Positions 53,419-63,958 of a stretch of 64,000 bases of DNA are shown here, in pieces. The position numbers were made by a program, and so were the translations under genes. The notes under the pieces were generated by a model. The model saw nothing but the letters and a program-made list of their open reading frames with translations, ran no database searches and was not told the origin of the DNA. Within the stretch, counting starts at the first letter, position 1. Each line of letters opens with the position of its first letter. Source of the DNA: Bombardia bombarda (taxonomy: Eukaryota > Ascomycota > Sordariomycetes > Sordariales > Lasiosphaeriaceae); the NCBI GenBank assembly GCA_030512295.1, contig JAULSR010000002.1:1736001-1800000 (forward strand), written 5' to 3'.

Positions 53419-55236
53419 ATGGCTCCGCGCACGCGCACGCGCGCACAGCGCCAGCGCACATCGACGACTCGACAATCAGTTGACACTACCGCTGATGGCG
53501 CGCCTTCGCTTCCCAACTGCAATAGCCCCGACGACGATCGCAGACCCCGCCGTTTTATCTCCAAGCCCGACGAGGTAGAGCACACCCAAGAAGAAGAGCT
53601 GGAGATGGTGCCACAACAGCCATATGCATACGTGTTGGGTAGGGAGATGCTGGTTCCGCAGACATACGATCCCGATACGTATGATCCTGACGGACCGGTG
53701 CCATGGACGCCCGAGCCGGAGCCGTATGATCCTGAGACGTATGCGGCTTGGGGTCGAAAACACTTCGGCGAGGAATGGTACAAGCTACGAGAGACCATGC
53801 TCCGGGAAAGGAATATCTACCGTGTTTCCGACCCGGTTTACTTGGAGCGCCAAAAAGCTCTGAGGGTGATAGAACACAAGATAGAAGGGCGGCCGTTCAG
53901 ACCAGCACTTCGAGCAGGCGAGATGTCTAACAAAGACTGGAAACGGTTATGGTCTCGACTCTCCAAGGTCTTGCCGCGGGTCCAGTCGCCCACCCCCGCA
54001 TCTTCCCACGCCGACGACAGCGACGGCGATACCAACCTCAGCGGGTTCAGCACGTATGATCCCACCCCCTCACCTCGCGAACCCAGCCCCCTCCCTGACG
54101 ATCCATGGGAAAGACTGGAGTACGAGCGGAAGCGTTTCGGCTGGAGTGAGGAATACTATCAGTTCGAGAGGATATTCCGCAAAGAGGAGCGCATCGACTG
54201 GGCCAGGGCAAAACACGAAGACCAAGAAGGCGACAGACAACGCGAGAAAGAGCTGGAGGAAATAGAGAAGGTTCGATATTACCCGGGCACTGCCATGAAG
54301 TCGCACGAGTACTATCGTCGAATGAGGCACTTCAACCTTCGAGCGGAGGGTTGGACGCAAGAGCAGATCGACGCAGAGGATCGGGCGGCAGCTGCGGCGA
54401 CTCAGAAACGTAGAGATGAGTTTGGGAGGCAGTTCAACATGCCGCCGAGGAGCCAGGAGGAGATGAATTCGAAATTCGACCTCTGGGATCACTCAGGGAT
54501 CAGCCGCGAGGAGCAGGACCGGTTGGGTCGCATGCATGGCTTCTACGAAAGGCCACCCAACCCCTATCTTTTGCGTGCTCCAAAGGAGAAGAGACCACCG
54601 CCAAGAAACCAAGAGGAAATGGACCAGCTGTTTTCTTCCTGGAATTGGATACTCACCCGCGTGGAGCAGAACGAATTGGCTCGCATGTATGGTTTCGGCC
54701 CGAGGCAAGCTGGCACGGATAGACATGCTGAGGGCGGAGTAGTGCCACAGGCGCAGGCATCACCACTGCGACCGGCAAAGGATACTCCGGCTCACAGCAG
54801 TCGAGCCACGAAGAATGCACCGCAGCGCCGCAGTCCCAGAGCCGCTCGATCCCGGCGGTCCGCGCCGAAACCTGCAGAAGCCCTGCCACCCAACAAACCT
54901 GACGCGTCCGAGGAGCTTAGCGATAAAACACAAGTAATACCTCAAGGTCACAGGAGGCAACGCAGGGCATACAAGAAGGCGCGGGCAAGCCGAAGGCTCG
55001 CGGGCGAGCCGCCCGAGTTTGGGTTGCTGTCAGGGCGAGGTGAAACACGGTCACTCTACGAAGCCTCCTTACAACTTTCGAATACGCGCAAAACGAGCAG
55101 CCCAGGTGCTCGCAACGGCCGGCTGTCGAAGAAGCCAACAGCCAAAGGCGCAAAGCCTCAAGGGATTTTAAAGTCTAGGCAAGCAGGGACAGGCCACTCG
55201 AAGAGGTCGGCGAGGGGATCAAGAACTAGGGGCTGA
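53419..55236 (+). CDS. Hypothetical charged protein, 605 aa
   Basis: A single uninterrupted exon. It is rich in Arg, Glu and Pro and has no membrane span. Three related blocks of about 55 residues each carry 'W...E..R..R.HGF/FGW/MYGF' helices: near 230-260 ('FGWSEEYYQFERIF'), 335-375 ('PPRSQEEMNSKFDLWDHSGISREEQDRLGRMHGF') and 390-430 ('PPRNQEEMDQLFSSWNWILTRVEQNELARMYGF'). The last two are clearly duplicated. 'YDPDTYDPDGP' and 'YDPETY' repeat near 95-125. The C-terminus is basic with many Ser-Pro/Arg, suggesting nuclear location and phosphorylation. No known family recognised; the divergent FHA kinase is a possible regulator, by position only. Confidence 0.75.
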   Translation: MAPRTRTRAQRQRTSTTRQSVDTTADGAPSLPNCNSPDDDRRPRRFISKPDEVEHTQEEELEMVPQQPYAYVLGREMLVPQTYDPDTYDPDGPVPWTPEPEPYDPETYAAWGRKHFGEEWYKLRETMLRERNIYRVSDPVYLERQKALRVIEHKIEGRPFRPALRAGEMSNKDWKRLWSRLSKVLPRVQSPTPASSHADDSDGDTNLSGFSTYDPTPSPREPSPLPDDPWERLEYERKRFGWSEEYYQFERIFRKEERIDWARAKHEDQEGDRQREKELEEIEKVRYYPGTAMKSHEYYRRMRHFNLRAEGWTQEQIDAEDRAAAAATQKRRDEFGRQFNMPPRSQEEMNSKFDLWDHSGISREEQDRLGRMHGFYERPPNPYLLRAPKEKRPPPRNQEEMDQLFSSWNWILTRVEQNELARMYGFGPRQAGTDRHAEGGVVPQAQASPLRPAKDTPAHSSRATKNAPQRRSPRAARSRRSAPKPAEALPPNKPDASEELSDKTQVIPQGHRRQRRAYKKARASRRLAGEPPEFGLLSGRGETRSLYEASLQLSNTRKTSSPGARNGRLSKKPTAKGAKPQGILKSRQAGTGHSKRSARGSRTRG

Positions 55237-55279
55237 AACAAGTAGGCCCTTTATATCTGCAGCAAATTTCTAGATCACC

Positions 55280-56660
55280 TCAATTTACTCCAGCAGTTAT
55301 CGCCCCTTTCGTCTCCTCTCCCAGCATCTGAACGTGCTGTTCTGCTTCCGGGCCTGTGAGCCCGTAGCCTAGTCGGACCAGCTCGTATGTGAGCTCCTCC
55401 TCCATGCCGTGAAAGACGCCAATCTTTCCAACCAAACCGTAGATCCTAGATGCCCTTCCCTCAAGAACTTCAGCAATTGAGTAGTGCAGTGGATTGCCTC
55501 TCCTTTCAAGCGCTCGTTCCGCCTCCTTAAATTTCTGTCGGTACAGTAATCTCGCCCCAACCTGCCGTGACATATTGCGATGGGCCTTGTGTCCGGGGTC
55601 GTACAGGATCTCTGCAGTTTCTCTGTCGGAGGAGATCAGCGGGATCGGCATGGGATAGTGATTAACTTCCCAAGGCGCCGATTGCGCAAGTTCCCAGTCA
55701 ATCACGGCGACGAAATTAAAGTCGTCATCGATGAGAATGTTTTGTATGCCCATGTCCATGTGATTGAAGTGAAACGGCCCTTGGCTGTTCTTGAAAATCT
55801 CCGTGTCGCGCACGATATTTCGAAAGATGAGAGGGCCAAGAGTAGCAAACTGGTTACTCTCCGTGTCGGACCGCTTCCTCCGGAGTGCATGAGCGACAAG
55901 ACCTTCCGCCACGGCAACGAAGTAGTCCCATCCGGAATGGAATGGGCCAGCAGTTGGAAGACCATCAATCGAAGATGTAGCGATTGCGCCAATGATAGGA
56001 CCAGTGTCTGTGGAAAATTGCGAGATTGAGCCAATCTGTGTAAAGGTAAAAGCGGCAAGCTCCGCCTGGAATGATGTCCATTGTGTAAAAACGTGCTCTT
56101 GGGTCGAGACCTCCAAGGGGTTAGAATTATGTCTATAACCAAGGTGAGGGAGGGTTAAAACTTACAGGAAGATTATAAATACTATGGTCGATGTCTTGGA
56201 GAGAATTACCATAGAATCCTTCGATGAGCATGTACGCGGCGCCTGCGCTGATAGCTCTTACGGATCCCGGCGGTTCGTATGCGTAGAGTTTAGGTAATGG
56301 GACGGTCCTGATATTCGCCCGCAGGTACTTCATTGTCGCAACTTCGCATTGGATCAAGTACTCCTCGTCCGCGTCTGTGGCATTACTCTCGGGATGTTTC
56401 GGCAGCCTCACTCGTGCGACGAGGAAGCGGTTGTCTGGCGCAACAAGCTCAAAGCAGCACCAGTACTGGCCAGCGGAGAAGGGTTCGCTAATGGACGCTG
56501 GTGAGCCGAGCACGATCGAGGCATGTTCCGTCAGCGCCGTTTTGTTGATGGACGCCATGAATCCCTCAAGGCGCTGCCTCATTCCGCCGTAGTTCCAATC
56601 GTCATATGATGCCCAGCGTTCGCTAGGCCGCATTTTCTTAGGCGCCACATCGCTGGACAT
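55280..56660 (-). CDS. Aminoglycoside phosphotransferase-like (APH family) protein
   Basis: Exons 56660..56166 and 56110..55280 give 441 aa. The APH/choline-kinase fold shows the nucleotide-binding lobe ('FLVARVRLP ... IQCEVATMKYL ... AAYMLIEGFYG'), the Brenner motif 'HFNHMDMGIQNILID' (H.D....N) and 'FVAVIDWELA' with the metal-binding Asp. Fungal genomes hold large, variable sets of these; substrates are mostly unknown and real antibiotic resistance should not be assumed. The 55-nt intron (GTAAGT donor, CTAAC branch, GGAG acceptor) joins 'IYNLP' to 'VSTQEHVF'. No breaks. Confidence 0.88.
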
Positions 56661-57164
56661 GGTACTACTTAATCAGATAATTGTTCGAGTGCCCGGGGAG
56701 TAGTATGAAGATTGAGTCAGAACAGAACAGGAGAAAGGGATGACAGCGGGTGAGACGGCGATTTATGGATCCCAGTGGCTTACGTGAGTGTGACACGACG
56801 ATGCGGTTGGCGGTGTGAGATGGCAGAAAGGCGGCTTGGCACGTAATTGTCTGAATTGTCTTTCTACCCAGACTTGGCTGTGGGCACGGCTATCTAAATA
56901 CAGTCGTTTCTTTCCAACAGACCAGGTAGATGGATCGTTTCTTACGCTCTTGGGCCTTTACGGCATTAGAGTCTGGTCATATCGTGGCTTCACTGTTATC
57001 GAGTCACCCATGCGGACAGGTGTCGCGGTCGATCTAATTGGACTTTAGGCGTTATTTATTTAGCTATCCTTATCAACCCTTCTAAGTCACCCTGCATCAC
57101 ACCTTCCACAAAGAACCATCGACAGAGGCCGGAATTGCAAAGCTGCTATCTAGACCGACGTCGT
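56661..57164. other. Spacer
   Basis: Upstream region of the APH-like gene and downstream region of the 50-aa gene. No coding support. Confidence 0.45.
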
Positions 57165-57372
57165 TTAACTACCACAAGTTAGTATATTGGGGAAATGAGG
57201 AAATTTGGTGGAAAATGCCGTACCCGCTGCAGTTGTGGGTAGTGCCCTGCTTGTACTCCGTCTGACATTTGGAGCACCAGACCAGATTGTTTGAGGACTT
57301 ATTATTGACAGGTGCATGATCAATCTGGGTCGCCATGTGGGTGACAGGAGCAGATTTGGTCTGGTTCGCCAT
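57165..57372 (-). CDS. 50-aa zinc-motif microprotein
   Basis: Exon 57372..57224 encodes 'MANQTKSAPV...SSNNLVWCSKCQTEYKQGTTHNCSG'. A 55-nt intron follows (GTACGG donor, a perfect TACTAAC branch point, GGTAG acceptor), and the second exon (57168..57165) supplies only the final base and a TAA stop. The Cys/His pattern CxxC-x9-HxC could bind one zinc ion. The textbook splice signals are the main reason to accept so short a gene. Reading through the intron would add 17 unrelated residues and end at 57169. Function unknown. Confidence 0.5.
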
Positions 57373-59460
57373 GGCTCCGATTTGGGGTGGTAAGATTGAC
57401 TGTTGAGGATGCGAGATAATGGTCAAGTGAAATGAGAAGTTTGGAGTTCTGGGTTATAGAAGATGAATTTCCTCTCGGCGTTCTCTACTGCTTTAAATAT
57501 TTAGTGAATGGCAGCCTGCTGCTATCATAAGTCGTCTTGACGACCGCAGCTTTTAGAGACGCCCGACTGTAGACTGGATGTGTCATGCGAGCTGGCATAG
57601 CGGTCTTGGGGCTGGACGGTACTCGTTGCATACCATCGGTTCGTGAGGCTCTGTGACAATTCTCACGCACAAATGTCACCTGCGGCTGCACAATCCCCGT
57701 TCCTGCTGGGTACATCTAGCACACTGGCGTCGTGCGGGCGATACCCCGGACGGCCCCGAAATGGTACTCCTGCCTAGAGGCAGCCTTCCTGGAGGCCTGG
57801 TCTCACACCATTAGCTGAGGAAATTGCAGCATCGACTCCACCGGGCGCGTTGGGCTTTCGGCTGCAACTTGGTTTGGCGATAGCTTTGGGGCGAGTTACG
57901 ACTCAAGGCGGCGGCCGAAAGAAGGCGCCTCGCAGCTAGCTGACCACACTAACCAGCCAACAAACAAAGCGTTCTAGCCCTAGGGGGGTCGTTCACAAGG
58001 AAAGCTCATGGTTGCGGTGCCACGGGCCGATGGTGTCTACTTCCTAGAATTGAACAACACGCTGGTTGCATACCTGCGGCCCGAGGCGGTGTGCAGCCAT
58101 GGTTCGTCTCACGGGCAAATGCGCAAAGCAAATCGTTCCGTCGGTTGAGCCGCATCAGACGAGGCCCACGAGACAGTAGGCTGGCCCCCTACATAGTTAG
58201 GGGTTGCCTTGGAAGCTGGCGCCGAGGCTAGCGTGACAAGTCGTTGGGCGTGCCTTTTTCACGTTTGAGGCTCTGCTTGCCCCACCTGCGGTCCGCTCAG
58301 CACGCCTGAAAGCAAGGACCCGCAGGTCCAGTTGAGCGGTGTGGTAGAAGCAGGGCGGTGACACGCTATGTACTAGAGTCTCCTGCGTGATGCCAGCAGG
58401 CTGGTCGCATGCCTGCAGCCGGCTGTGTGCGGCCAGGCTCCGTTCGCCGCCAGCATGGATGCAGCATGTCCTACCAAAGGCCGGGCCGCTCGAGCCCGCT
58501 CTTCCCGCCGCCTGCCGCACCTAGGGCCAAATCTGACGAGCCGCGGGCGCATGGGCACGCTGTATCATAGTTTCCAATCATTTTAGCTGCCCCAGCATTT
58601 GATGCTTTTGCTTATATTAAGTAGGTGGGAGTCGAACGAAGCACTGTCCGGGCGCATTCCAGCGAATAGGAAGGCAAGCCGCCGGCGTTTGCAACGTTGG
58701 GGAGGCCGCCCGCATGAGGACCCATCAACCAATCATTCTTATCCGACCTGGTGCCTGCGGTATTTTCGTAGCGCCAAAACTGGCAATTACACAACTCTGT
58801 GTCGGCCCGAGCGCTGGTACAAAACCCCGTCCCTCTTTTACAACCCGGCACATTTCGTGTTACGAGAGGCGGAGTTTCCAGGCCGCGTACTCACCGCTCT
58901 CGTTTGGAACTATCAAACCTCTCGCAGGATAAGCAACTGGACGTGGGCTTCTGCTGGCCATAGAGAGCAGTCTCCACTAAGTAGAGATCTGGCGCAAAAC
59001 ACGACGCTCCAGGAAACGGCATTCGACGCAGCCCTGCGGTTACAGCAATCGGAATGACTCACGAACGCCCCGTGGTTGATGAGCGAGACACAAGGTTCAT
59101 TGCGGCCCGTCCCTTCGGCCATCCCCGTGGCCGGATCCGTCTGTCGTTGATGGCTCTGGGGTTGGTAGTGGTGGGACGAGCGGGCGCTCGAGACTTGACA
59201 GAAATTGAGGTGCGCTACTCCCGTGAGCCAATGGTGCCTTGAGCTTTATGCCTTGAGGAACGAAAGGCTCCTAGAGGACGCGAAAGAAGGCAAAGCTCAA
59301 CCTAACGGTCGCATCACTCAGCTGACAGCTGCACGTATAGGCTATATGGGTCGCATTGGCTGGGGACGGCTTCACCGTTGACCACTGTTGATCGTGTCCC
59401 GCGCAGTTCCAGAGCCACTCGGCCCAACGTCCTGCCTTGCACCTTGTAGTCTAAGCAGGC
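57373..59460. other. 2.1-kb spacer with no supported gene
   Basis: Repeated motifs such as GGTTGCATACCTGCGGCC (58063) / CTGGTCGCATGCCTGCAGCC (58401) suggest old duplication. A 152-codon frame at 58599-59057 has no family or convincing composition. Nothing else was recognised. Confidence 0.45.
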
Positions 59461-61240
59461 AAATGCGGCCACGCACGGCAAACCCCGGCGGACGACGGCG
59501 TTCCGTTGCCAGGGGCGCTTTTTGAGAAGTTACGGCAGGCAGCGGAAGATGGCGCGGACATCACGGCGAGTCTTGTCGGAGAGGACGGTGTCAGTGGGAT
59601 CGCGACGGGCAGCAACAATGCGACTTGGGAGCTCGCGCAGGCGTGGGGTGTTGATATCAATACGTGCTATGAGTACTGCAGTTGAGCGAAATCTCCCATT
59701 GTGCGTGTTGGCATTTGAACTTCCTCCTAGATGATACTAACAATCGCAGGTCTTCAACTACCAGGTATTTCTCGCACGCGCCACAAACTACCTCCTCCCA
59801 TGGCTCGCCCTCACAGCGCAACTGCCATTCGAAGCCGGCGGCGCAGTGGCAAACATGTTTAGCTTTTGCATGTCCCTCGGAAGCCCAGCGCTCGCAACCT
59901 ACTTGCCAGTTCGAGGTCCTCTCGTCGAGTGCGCTCTGGACATGGCTGGTGCCCGTCATCTGGGGGTGGATTGCTGTTGGCACACAAAGCACGTCCAATA
60001 CAATCGACGGCACCCTCTCCGAGTTCACGCTTCTGAGGGCAGGCCAACAAGACGCCCCGCCGCATCGAACCTCCAACCAGGAAGGGTTCAGGGTGATCAA
60101 GCATCACCCTAACGAGCGACTACCTAAGTTTCTGATCTTCGGCATCTGCGGCGACGAGATCCAGCAGGGGCCGACATTCAACTACGCACGAGTGTTTACA
60201 TGGTGGCATGCCGCCAAGACGACACCCCCTTTCCGGCCGTCGACCAGAAGTGACCGGAGCTGCCGGCGCCAACGGCTCCACTTCCACCCTAACCGAAAAG
60301 AACGTCCCCCCCCCCGAGATACAGCCCAATGAGTACGACTCTAACCCCCCTTCTAAACCCCAAAGCCAACCCTCCATCAACGAGCCCTCCCCAACCGCCG
60401 GCGAACCCTCCCCGAACCTTCACCACCCCTCTTTTACAGGAGGCCCCCGTGCCCTGACATTCCGCATGCGCGACCTAAACGGCACGACCGACCAGCTTCG
60501 CGCCTACTGCGGCTTCGGCACCACCTCCCAGCCCCACAACACCTTCCAGCAGTATCCCAGCTGGTCCGTAATCCTTGCCGACGCGGACCCCTGGAAGCGC
60601 ATCATTGTCGCTGTGGGGTTTGGACTTGCCGTACAATGGGGGACGACCATCCCTGTTATTATTATCGCGTATCTGATTGATGTCAAGGGGCTGGGATGTA
60701 GATCGGGGAGTTATCTCATCTATGGTATCGCCGGGACGGTGGCATTCGTTTTGCTGTTCGCCTTGACAATGTTCTCGCACGCAGTGATGCTTGCGATCCA
60801 GTCGCAGGGCGGAGAAGAGGAGGGTGTAACGGGTATCACGCCCCCGAGGTGGGGTCAAGGACAGGAGACAGCAAAGTCAGTTGGCCCGGCGTCTGTCAAA
60901 TAGGCCCATCACCGGTGTGGGCATGTCCGCGGGGGTATCGACGTTGGCGTTTTTGGCTGTGGCAACCCGCTTACTGGGGCGGGCGGTTGCGATAGGAAAT
61001 GTGTTTTGGATTATTTTGAGTTCGCTGTGGGAGTTGGTCGGGTTTTACGATAGTTGTTGGTGTGAGGGGACGACGTTTGCAACGGGGGATCATGCGTGGA
61101 TTGTGTTGTTTAAGAGGGCTGTGGATCTGAGTGAGCGAGCTGAGGGTCTTTGGGCGGGAGGGGTGACGATGAGTTTTGTCGTAGCGTTTTTATCGTGGTT
61201 GGGGTTTGTGTTACTTTGTAGGGATGCTAAGGAGTGTTGA
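59461..61240 (+). pseudogene. Decayed fungal multi-pass membrane protein gene
   Basis: Conserved blocks of one family appear in order but in different frames: 'KCGHARQTPADDGVPLPGALFEKLRQAAEDGADITASL ... NATWELAQAWGVDINTCYEYCS' ending in TGA, then 'VFNYQVFLARATNYLLPWLALTAQLPFEA', 'ALWTWLVPVIWGWIAVGTQS', 'RGPTFNYARVFTWW'-type sequence (about 60175), 'LRAYCGFG ... VAVGFGLAVQWGTTIPVIIIAYLIDVKGLGCRSGSYLIYGI' and, after another shift near 60880, 'FWIILSSLWELVGFYDSCWCEGTT'. At least two frame changes and a donor-less exon edge near 59686 point to a pseudogene. Several hydrophobic spans are visible. The biological role of the family is unknown to me. Confidence 0.6.
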
Positions 61241-61759
61241 GGGCGGATTGAGAGTAGTCTACCAAAACAGAGACCCTGCAAAGCATTTCCAGTGAGATGG
61301 TCTTCGGGACGCGGTTATTGCGACCATGGATGATGCCCGCGCTTTGGCTGTCATTGTCACGCCCACTGTTATCCAGCTTCGTTCCTCAAGGCTCTTTAGG
61401 CAAACCGCTTGCGGTTTGCGTCACCTGTCTGCACCTCGCATGTGAGGATGAGCCCCGCATTTGGTGGTTGAAAAATAACTAGCGGATGTGGGTCATACTA
61501 GGGAATATTATTGGTTTATTCGGTGGACCGAGTTGGCTTGGTGGATCCTGCTGTGGAGGGATTTTTCGGTGGTGTGGCTGACTAATCCCGAATTTCTGCC
61601 GACGGCTCCTGACCTGGTGTCTGGCGCGAGTCCTCGAGGCCCAACGGACTGCGCACACAACTTCTTTTCATCCTTGAGCATTCCGCCCGTCATGACAGAT
61701 CTGCCGCGATCGAATATGTGCCCATGTCGCGGCCCAAGATTCCATTAGTCCACCAAGCA
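61241..61759. other. Spacer with palindrome
   Basis: Contains the perfect inverted repeat GCAAACCGCTTGCGGTTTGC near 61399-61418. No gene is supported. Confidence 0.5.
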
Positions 61760-62455
61760 TTAAGCCCTGTCTTCTCCAGCGCTAGCGTCCACCCAGGTCC
61801 AGTCCGTCTCTGCCTTCTCCCCCACGCCCTGCCGCTTCTCGATATGCGAGTAGAACGCTGTGATCTTCTTGTCGGGTCGGGGTGGTCCGCTTACCTGCGA
61901 GGTAAGAGGGAGACCCAACCCCAGGCCCATCGGCGTTTGAATCGTCGGCCCATCGCCCGCTGTCCCACTCGATTCCTTCCTATTCTCCTCCAAGCCTACA
62001 CGCGCCGTTGGTTGAAAGAAGTCAGTGATGCCGGCTTGCTTAATGGCCCCGGCCCAAAGGGCGAGCCCATCGTCGTCCACTCCATCAATCTCGCCCTTGA
62101 CTCCGCGCCGCACACGCACCCCTTCGAAGTGATATTTCCAGGTACACCAGCGGTGCAGGTCGCCTCCGTAGTCTTTGACGAAGCAAGGACAGCGCTTCTG
62201 CCAGTGAAGCCTGTGCAGTTCCGAATCTGTGAGGATACCCTTGCCGTCAGGAGCCGGGACGTGAGTGACACATTTCTCGGCCCACACCAGATCGCAAGGC
62301 TCCCAGCCACGCTCGTCAAAATGGCGTTGGGTCCCTCCGAAGGCGCGCTTGTACTGGATGAACCAGCGAGGCCTGGGTTTGCGGCGGGCCTCGAACGGAA
62401 TAGCTGTTCTCTTGAATGGCAGCCACCGTTTCTTGAAGATCGGGGAGTCGGGCAT
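61760..62455 (-). CDS. Hypothetical protein, 231 aa
   Basis: The ATG at 62455 is preferred to an upstream GTG-started extension whose Pro/Arg-rich sequence spans a duplicated DNA block. The protein is basic and Trp-rich ('WFIQYKRAFGG', 'WEPCDLVWAEKCVTH', 'LHRWCTWKYHFEGV') with paired Cys/His, then a Pro/Gly-rich tail. 'ITDFFQP' near the middle resembles a PCNA-interacting peptide (Q-x-x-hydrophobic-x-x-FF) only loosely. No family recognised. Regular codon use and 231 codons without breaks favour a real gene. Confidence 0.5.
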   Translation of the reverse strand: MPDSPIFKKRWLPFKRTAIPFEARRKPRPRWFIQYKRAFGGTQRHFDERGWEPCDLVWAEKCVTHVPAPDGKGILTDSELHRLHWQKRCPCFVKDYGGDLHRWCTWKYHFEGVRVRRGVKGEIDGVDDDGLALWAGAIKQAGITDFFQPTARVGLEENRKESSGTAGDGPTIQTPMGLGLGLPLTSQVSGPPRPDKKITAFYSHIEKRQGVGEKAETDWTWVDASAGEDRA

Positions 62456-62519
62456 CGTGAAGCAAATGCTGGCCTGGGCCGCCGCGACAGGAAGTGGTGG
62501 TTGTGGGCGTCGAGATAGA

Positions 62520-63035
62520 TGTAGGAAGCAAGTGTCACAGCTGTCGCCTTCGAGAGGGAGGGGGGGAACCGCTCCTTTTATCGACGAAGCTTTAGAGGCA
62601 CTGCGCCGCCACGCGGACGGACAAACAGAAACGCCGACGGTGACGCCTATACCCCAAAGCGAATGGGGGTGAGGAGCCTCACGATGTCGTTCATGCGGTC
62701 GGATCAAAGGGCCGGCAAGGCCGCCACCGCCGCCCCCGTCGTGAGATACCCGAGGAGTCGGTAATAGTGTAACGAGGCAGGCTGTGGTCGGGGTTAAGGC
62801 GATTAGAAGCAGCGGCCGTGGCACAAACGCGGCGAGATGATGTAGGAGAGAAGTCGTCACAGTCGTCGCCTTCGAGGGGAGGGGGAAGTCGCTCCTTTTA
62901 TCGATAAAGCCCCAGCCCTGACGAAATGCATCGCCACGCGGACGGCCAAACAGAAACGCCGACGATAAAGCCTTCGCTCCAAAACGAATGGGAGCGAGGA
63001 GGGCTGCGCAACGTTTTCATGCATGTCCTCATGGC
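62520..63035 (+). repeat. Direct duplication, about 190 bp, two copies
   Basis: 62520-62710 and 62840-63035 share blocks in the same order: GTCGCCTTCGAG, CGCTCCTTTTATCGA, CGCCACGCGGACGG, CAAACAGAAACGCCGACG and GCGAATGGG/ACGAATGGGAGCGAGGA. They are by eye about 75-80% identical, with a ~130-bp unique spacer. The second copy ends at the stop codon of the Myb/SANT gene. Confidence 0.8.
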
Positions 63036-63037
63036 CC

Positions 63038-63958
63038 TTAGCTCATCTTTCCCCAATGTTGCTTCACAGCATTCTCAGTCCGACCTAGTTGGCCGGCAAT
63101 CCACGACCAATCCTTGTTCTCCTTCACATACGACCGCAACCGTCGCTCTTCGAGAGGCGACCAACGAGGGGCCCTACCACGGGCCTGGCTGTTCCGCTTG
63201 CTCCCTACTCTGTCGGTAATATCAGAGTCGCCGTCGGTCTCGGTACCTTCAGAAAGATCGTCACCATCATCATCGTTACTAGCGTCGGAGAGAGAATCAC
63301 TTTGACTCGATATGGTATCGTTTATCTTTTCGGTCTCGGTGTATTCAGGCAGCGTCATTGTGGGTTGGAGAGGATGGCCTGGCTGTCTCCGTACCGTGGC
63401 CATTTCCCGAGCGTAGTCGCGTATGGATCCAAGGCACAGCCGTAGCATAATCGCGCTCTTGTCTGTGTCCGAGAAGCCAAAGTCGCTCTCGAACAAGGCC
63501 TCAAAGGATGCGTCGTCCTTAGGAATCCACCTCCATGCCATCTCCGTTAGCTGAAAAAGGTGCTCAGCACGAAAGCCGCATGCTCTGCAATCGTCCGTCG
63601 GGATCTCCCTTGAGGTTTCCAGATCAATGGGTTTTGCGGGTCTTGCCGGAGGGCCTTGCAGCTGTCCGTGGCCGTGAACTTTACGGTTATCGCCTCTCGG
63701 TGTCGAATCTCGTCGGCTCTGTGGACGGGCCAGCTCCTGCTGATTAGCGCCAGGACTCTCGGCTAACGTGCGGGTGAGTGGCTGGCAGAGAGGTTTCGTA
63801 GGAGTCATGTTGCCGGGCTCATCTTCGGTCGGTAACGGACTCCACCTTTCAGGTCTCCTTTTGTCGAGAGGGTGGGCAGCACGGCCAGCCGGCGTGCTGC
63901 TGTGAACGGCCCTTAGCCTTGGTCGTTTGGCAGTGCGTGTGCCCCTGCCGTCATTCAT
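63038..63958 (-). CDS. Myb/SANT-domain protein
   Basis: A single exon of 306 aa. A disordered Arg/Pro/Thr-rich N-terminus is followed by a helical region ('FESDFGFSDTDKSAIMLRLCLGSIRDYAREM'), an acidic Asp/Ser patch (about 215-250) and a C-terminal SANT/Myb repeat (about 262-306: 'RWSPLEERRLRSYVKENKDWSWIAGQLGRTENAVKQHWGKMS') with the spaced tryptophans. A CRAC-type Cys pair sits near 125. It probably binds DNA or chromatin. The gene points left, toward the recombinases. Fungal proteins with this Myb layout recur in accessory DNA, reportedly including Starships (from memory). Confidence 0.75.
   Translation of the reverse strand: MNDGRGTRTAKRPRLRAVHSSTPAGRAAHPLDKRRPERWSPLPTEDEPGNMTPTKPLCQPLTRTLAESPGANQQELARPQSRRDSTPRGDNRKVHGHGQLQGPPARPAKPIDLETSREIPTDDCRACGFRAEHLFQLTEMAWRWIPKDDASFEALFESDFGFSDTDKSAIMLRLCLGSIRDYAREMATVRRQPGHPLQPTMTLPEYTETEKINDTISSQSDSLSDASNDDDGDDLSEGTETDGDSDITDRVGSKRNSQARGRAPRWSPLEERRLRSYVKENKDWSWIAGQLGRTENAVKQHWGKMS

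Noticed and set aside
58612..58700. Possible minus-strand tRNA (GTTCGACTCCC resembles a T-arm)
   Set aside because: The flanking bases do not form a T-stem or acceptor stem, and no D-arm or anticodon arm can be drawn.
58599..59057. 152-codon + strand open frame
   Set aside because: No family, mixed composition, many rare-type codons and no splice or leader signals.
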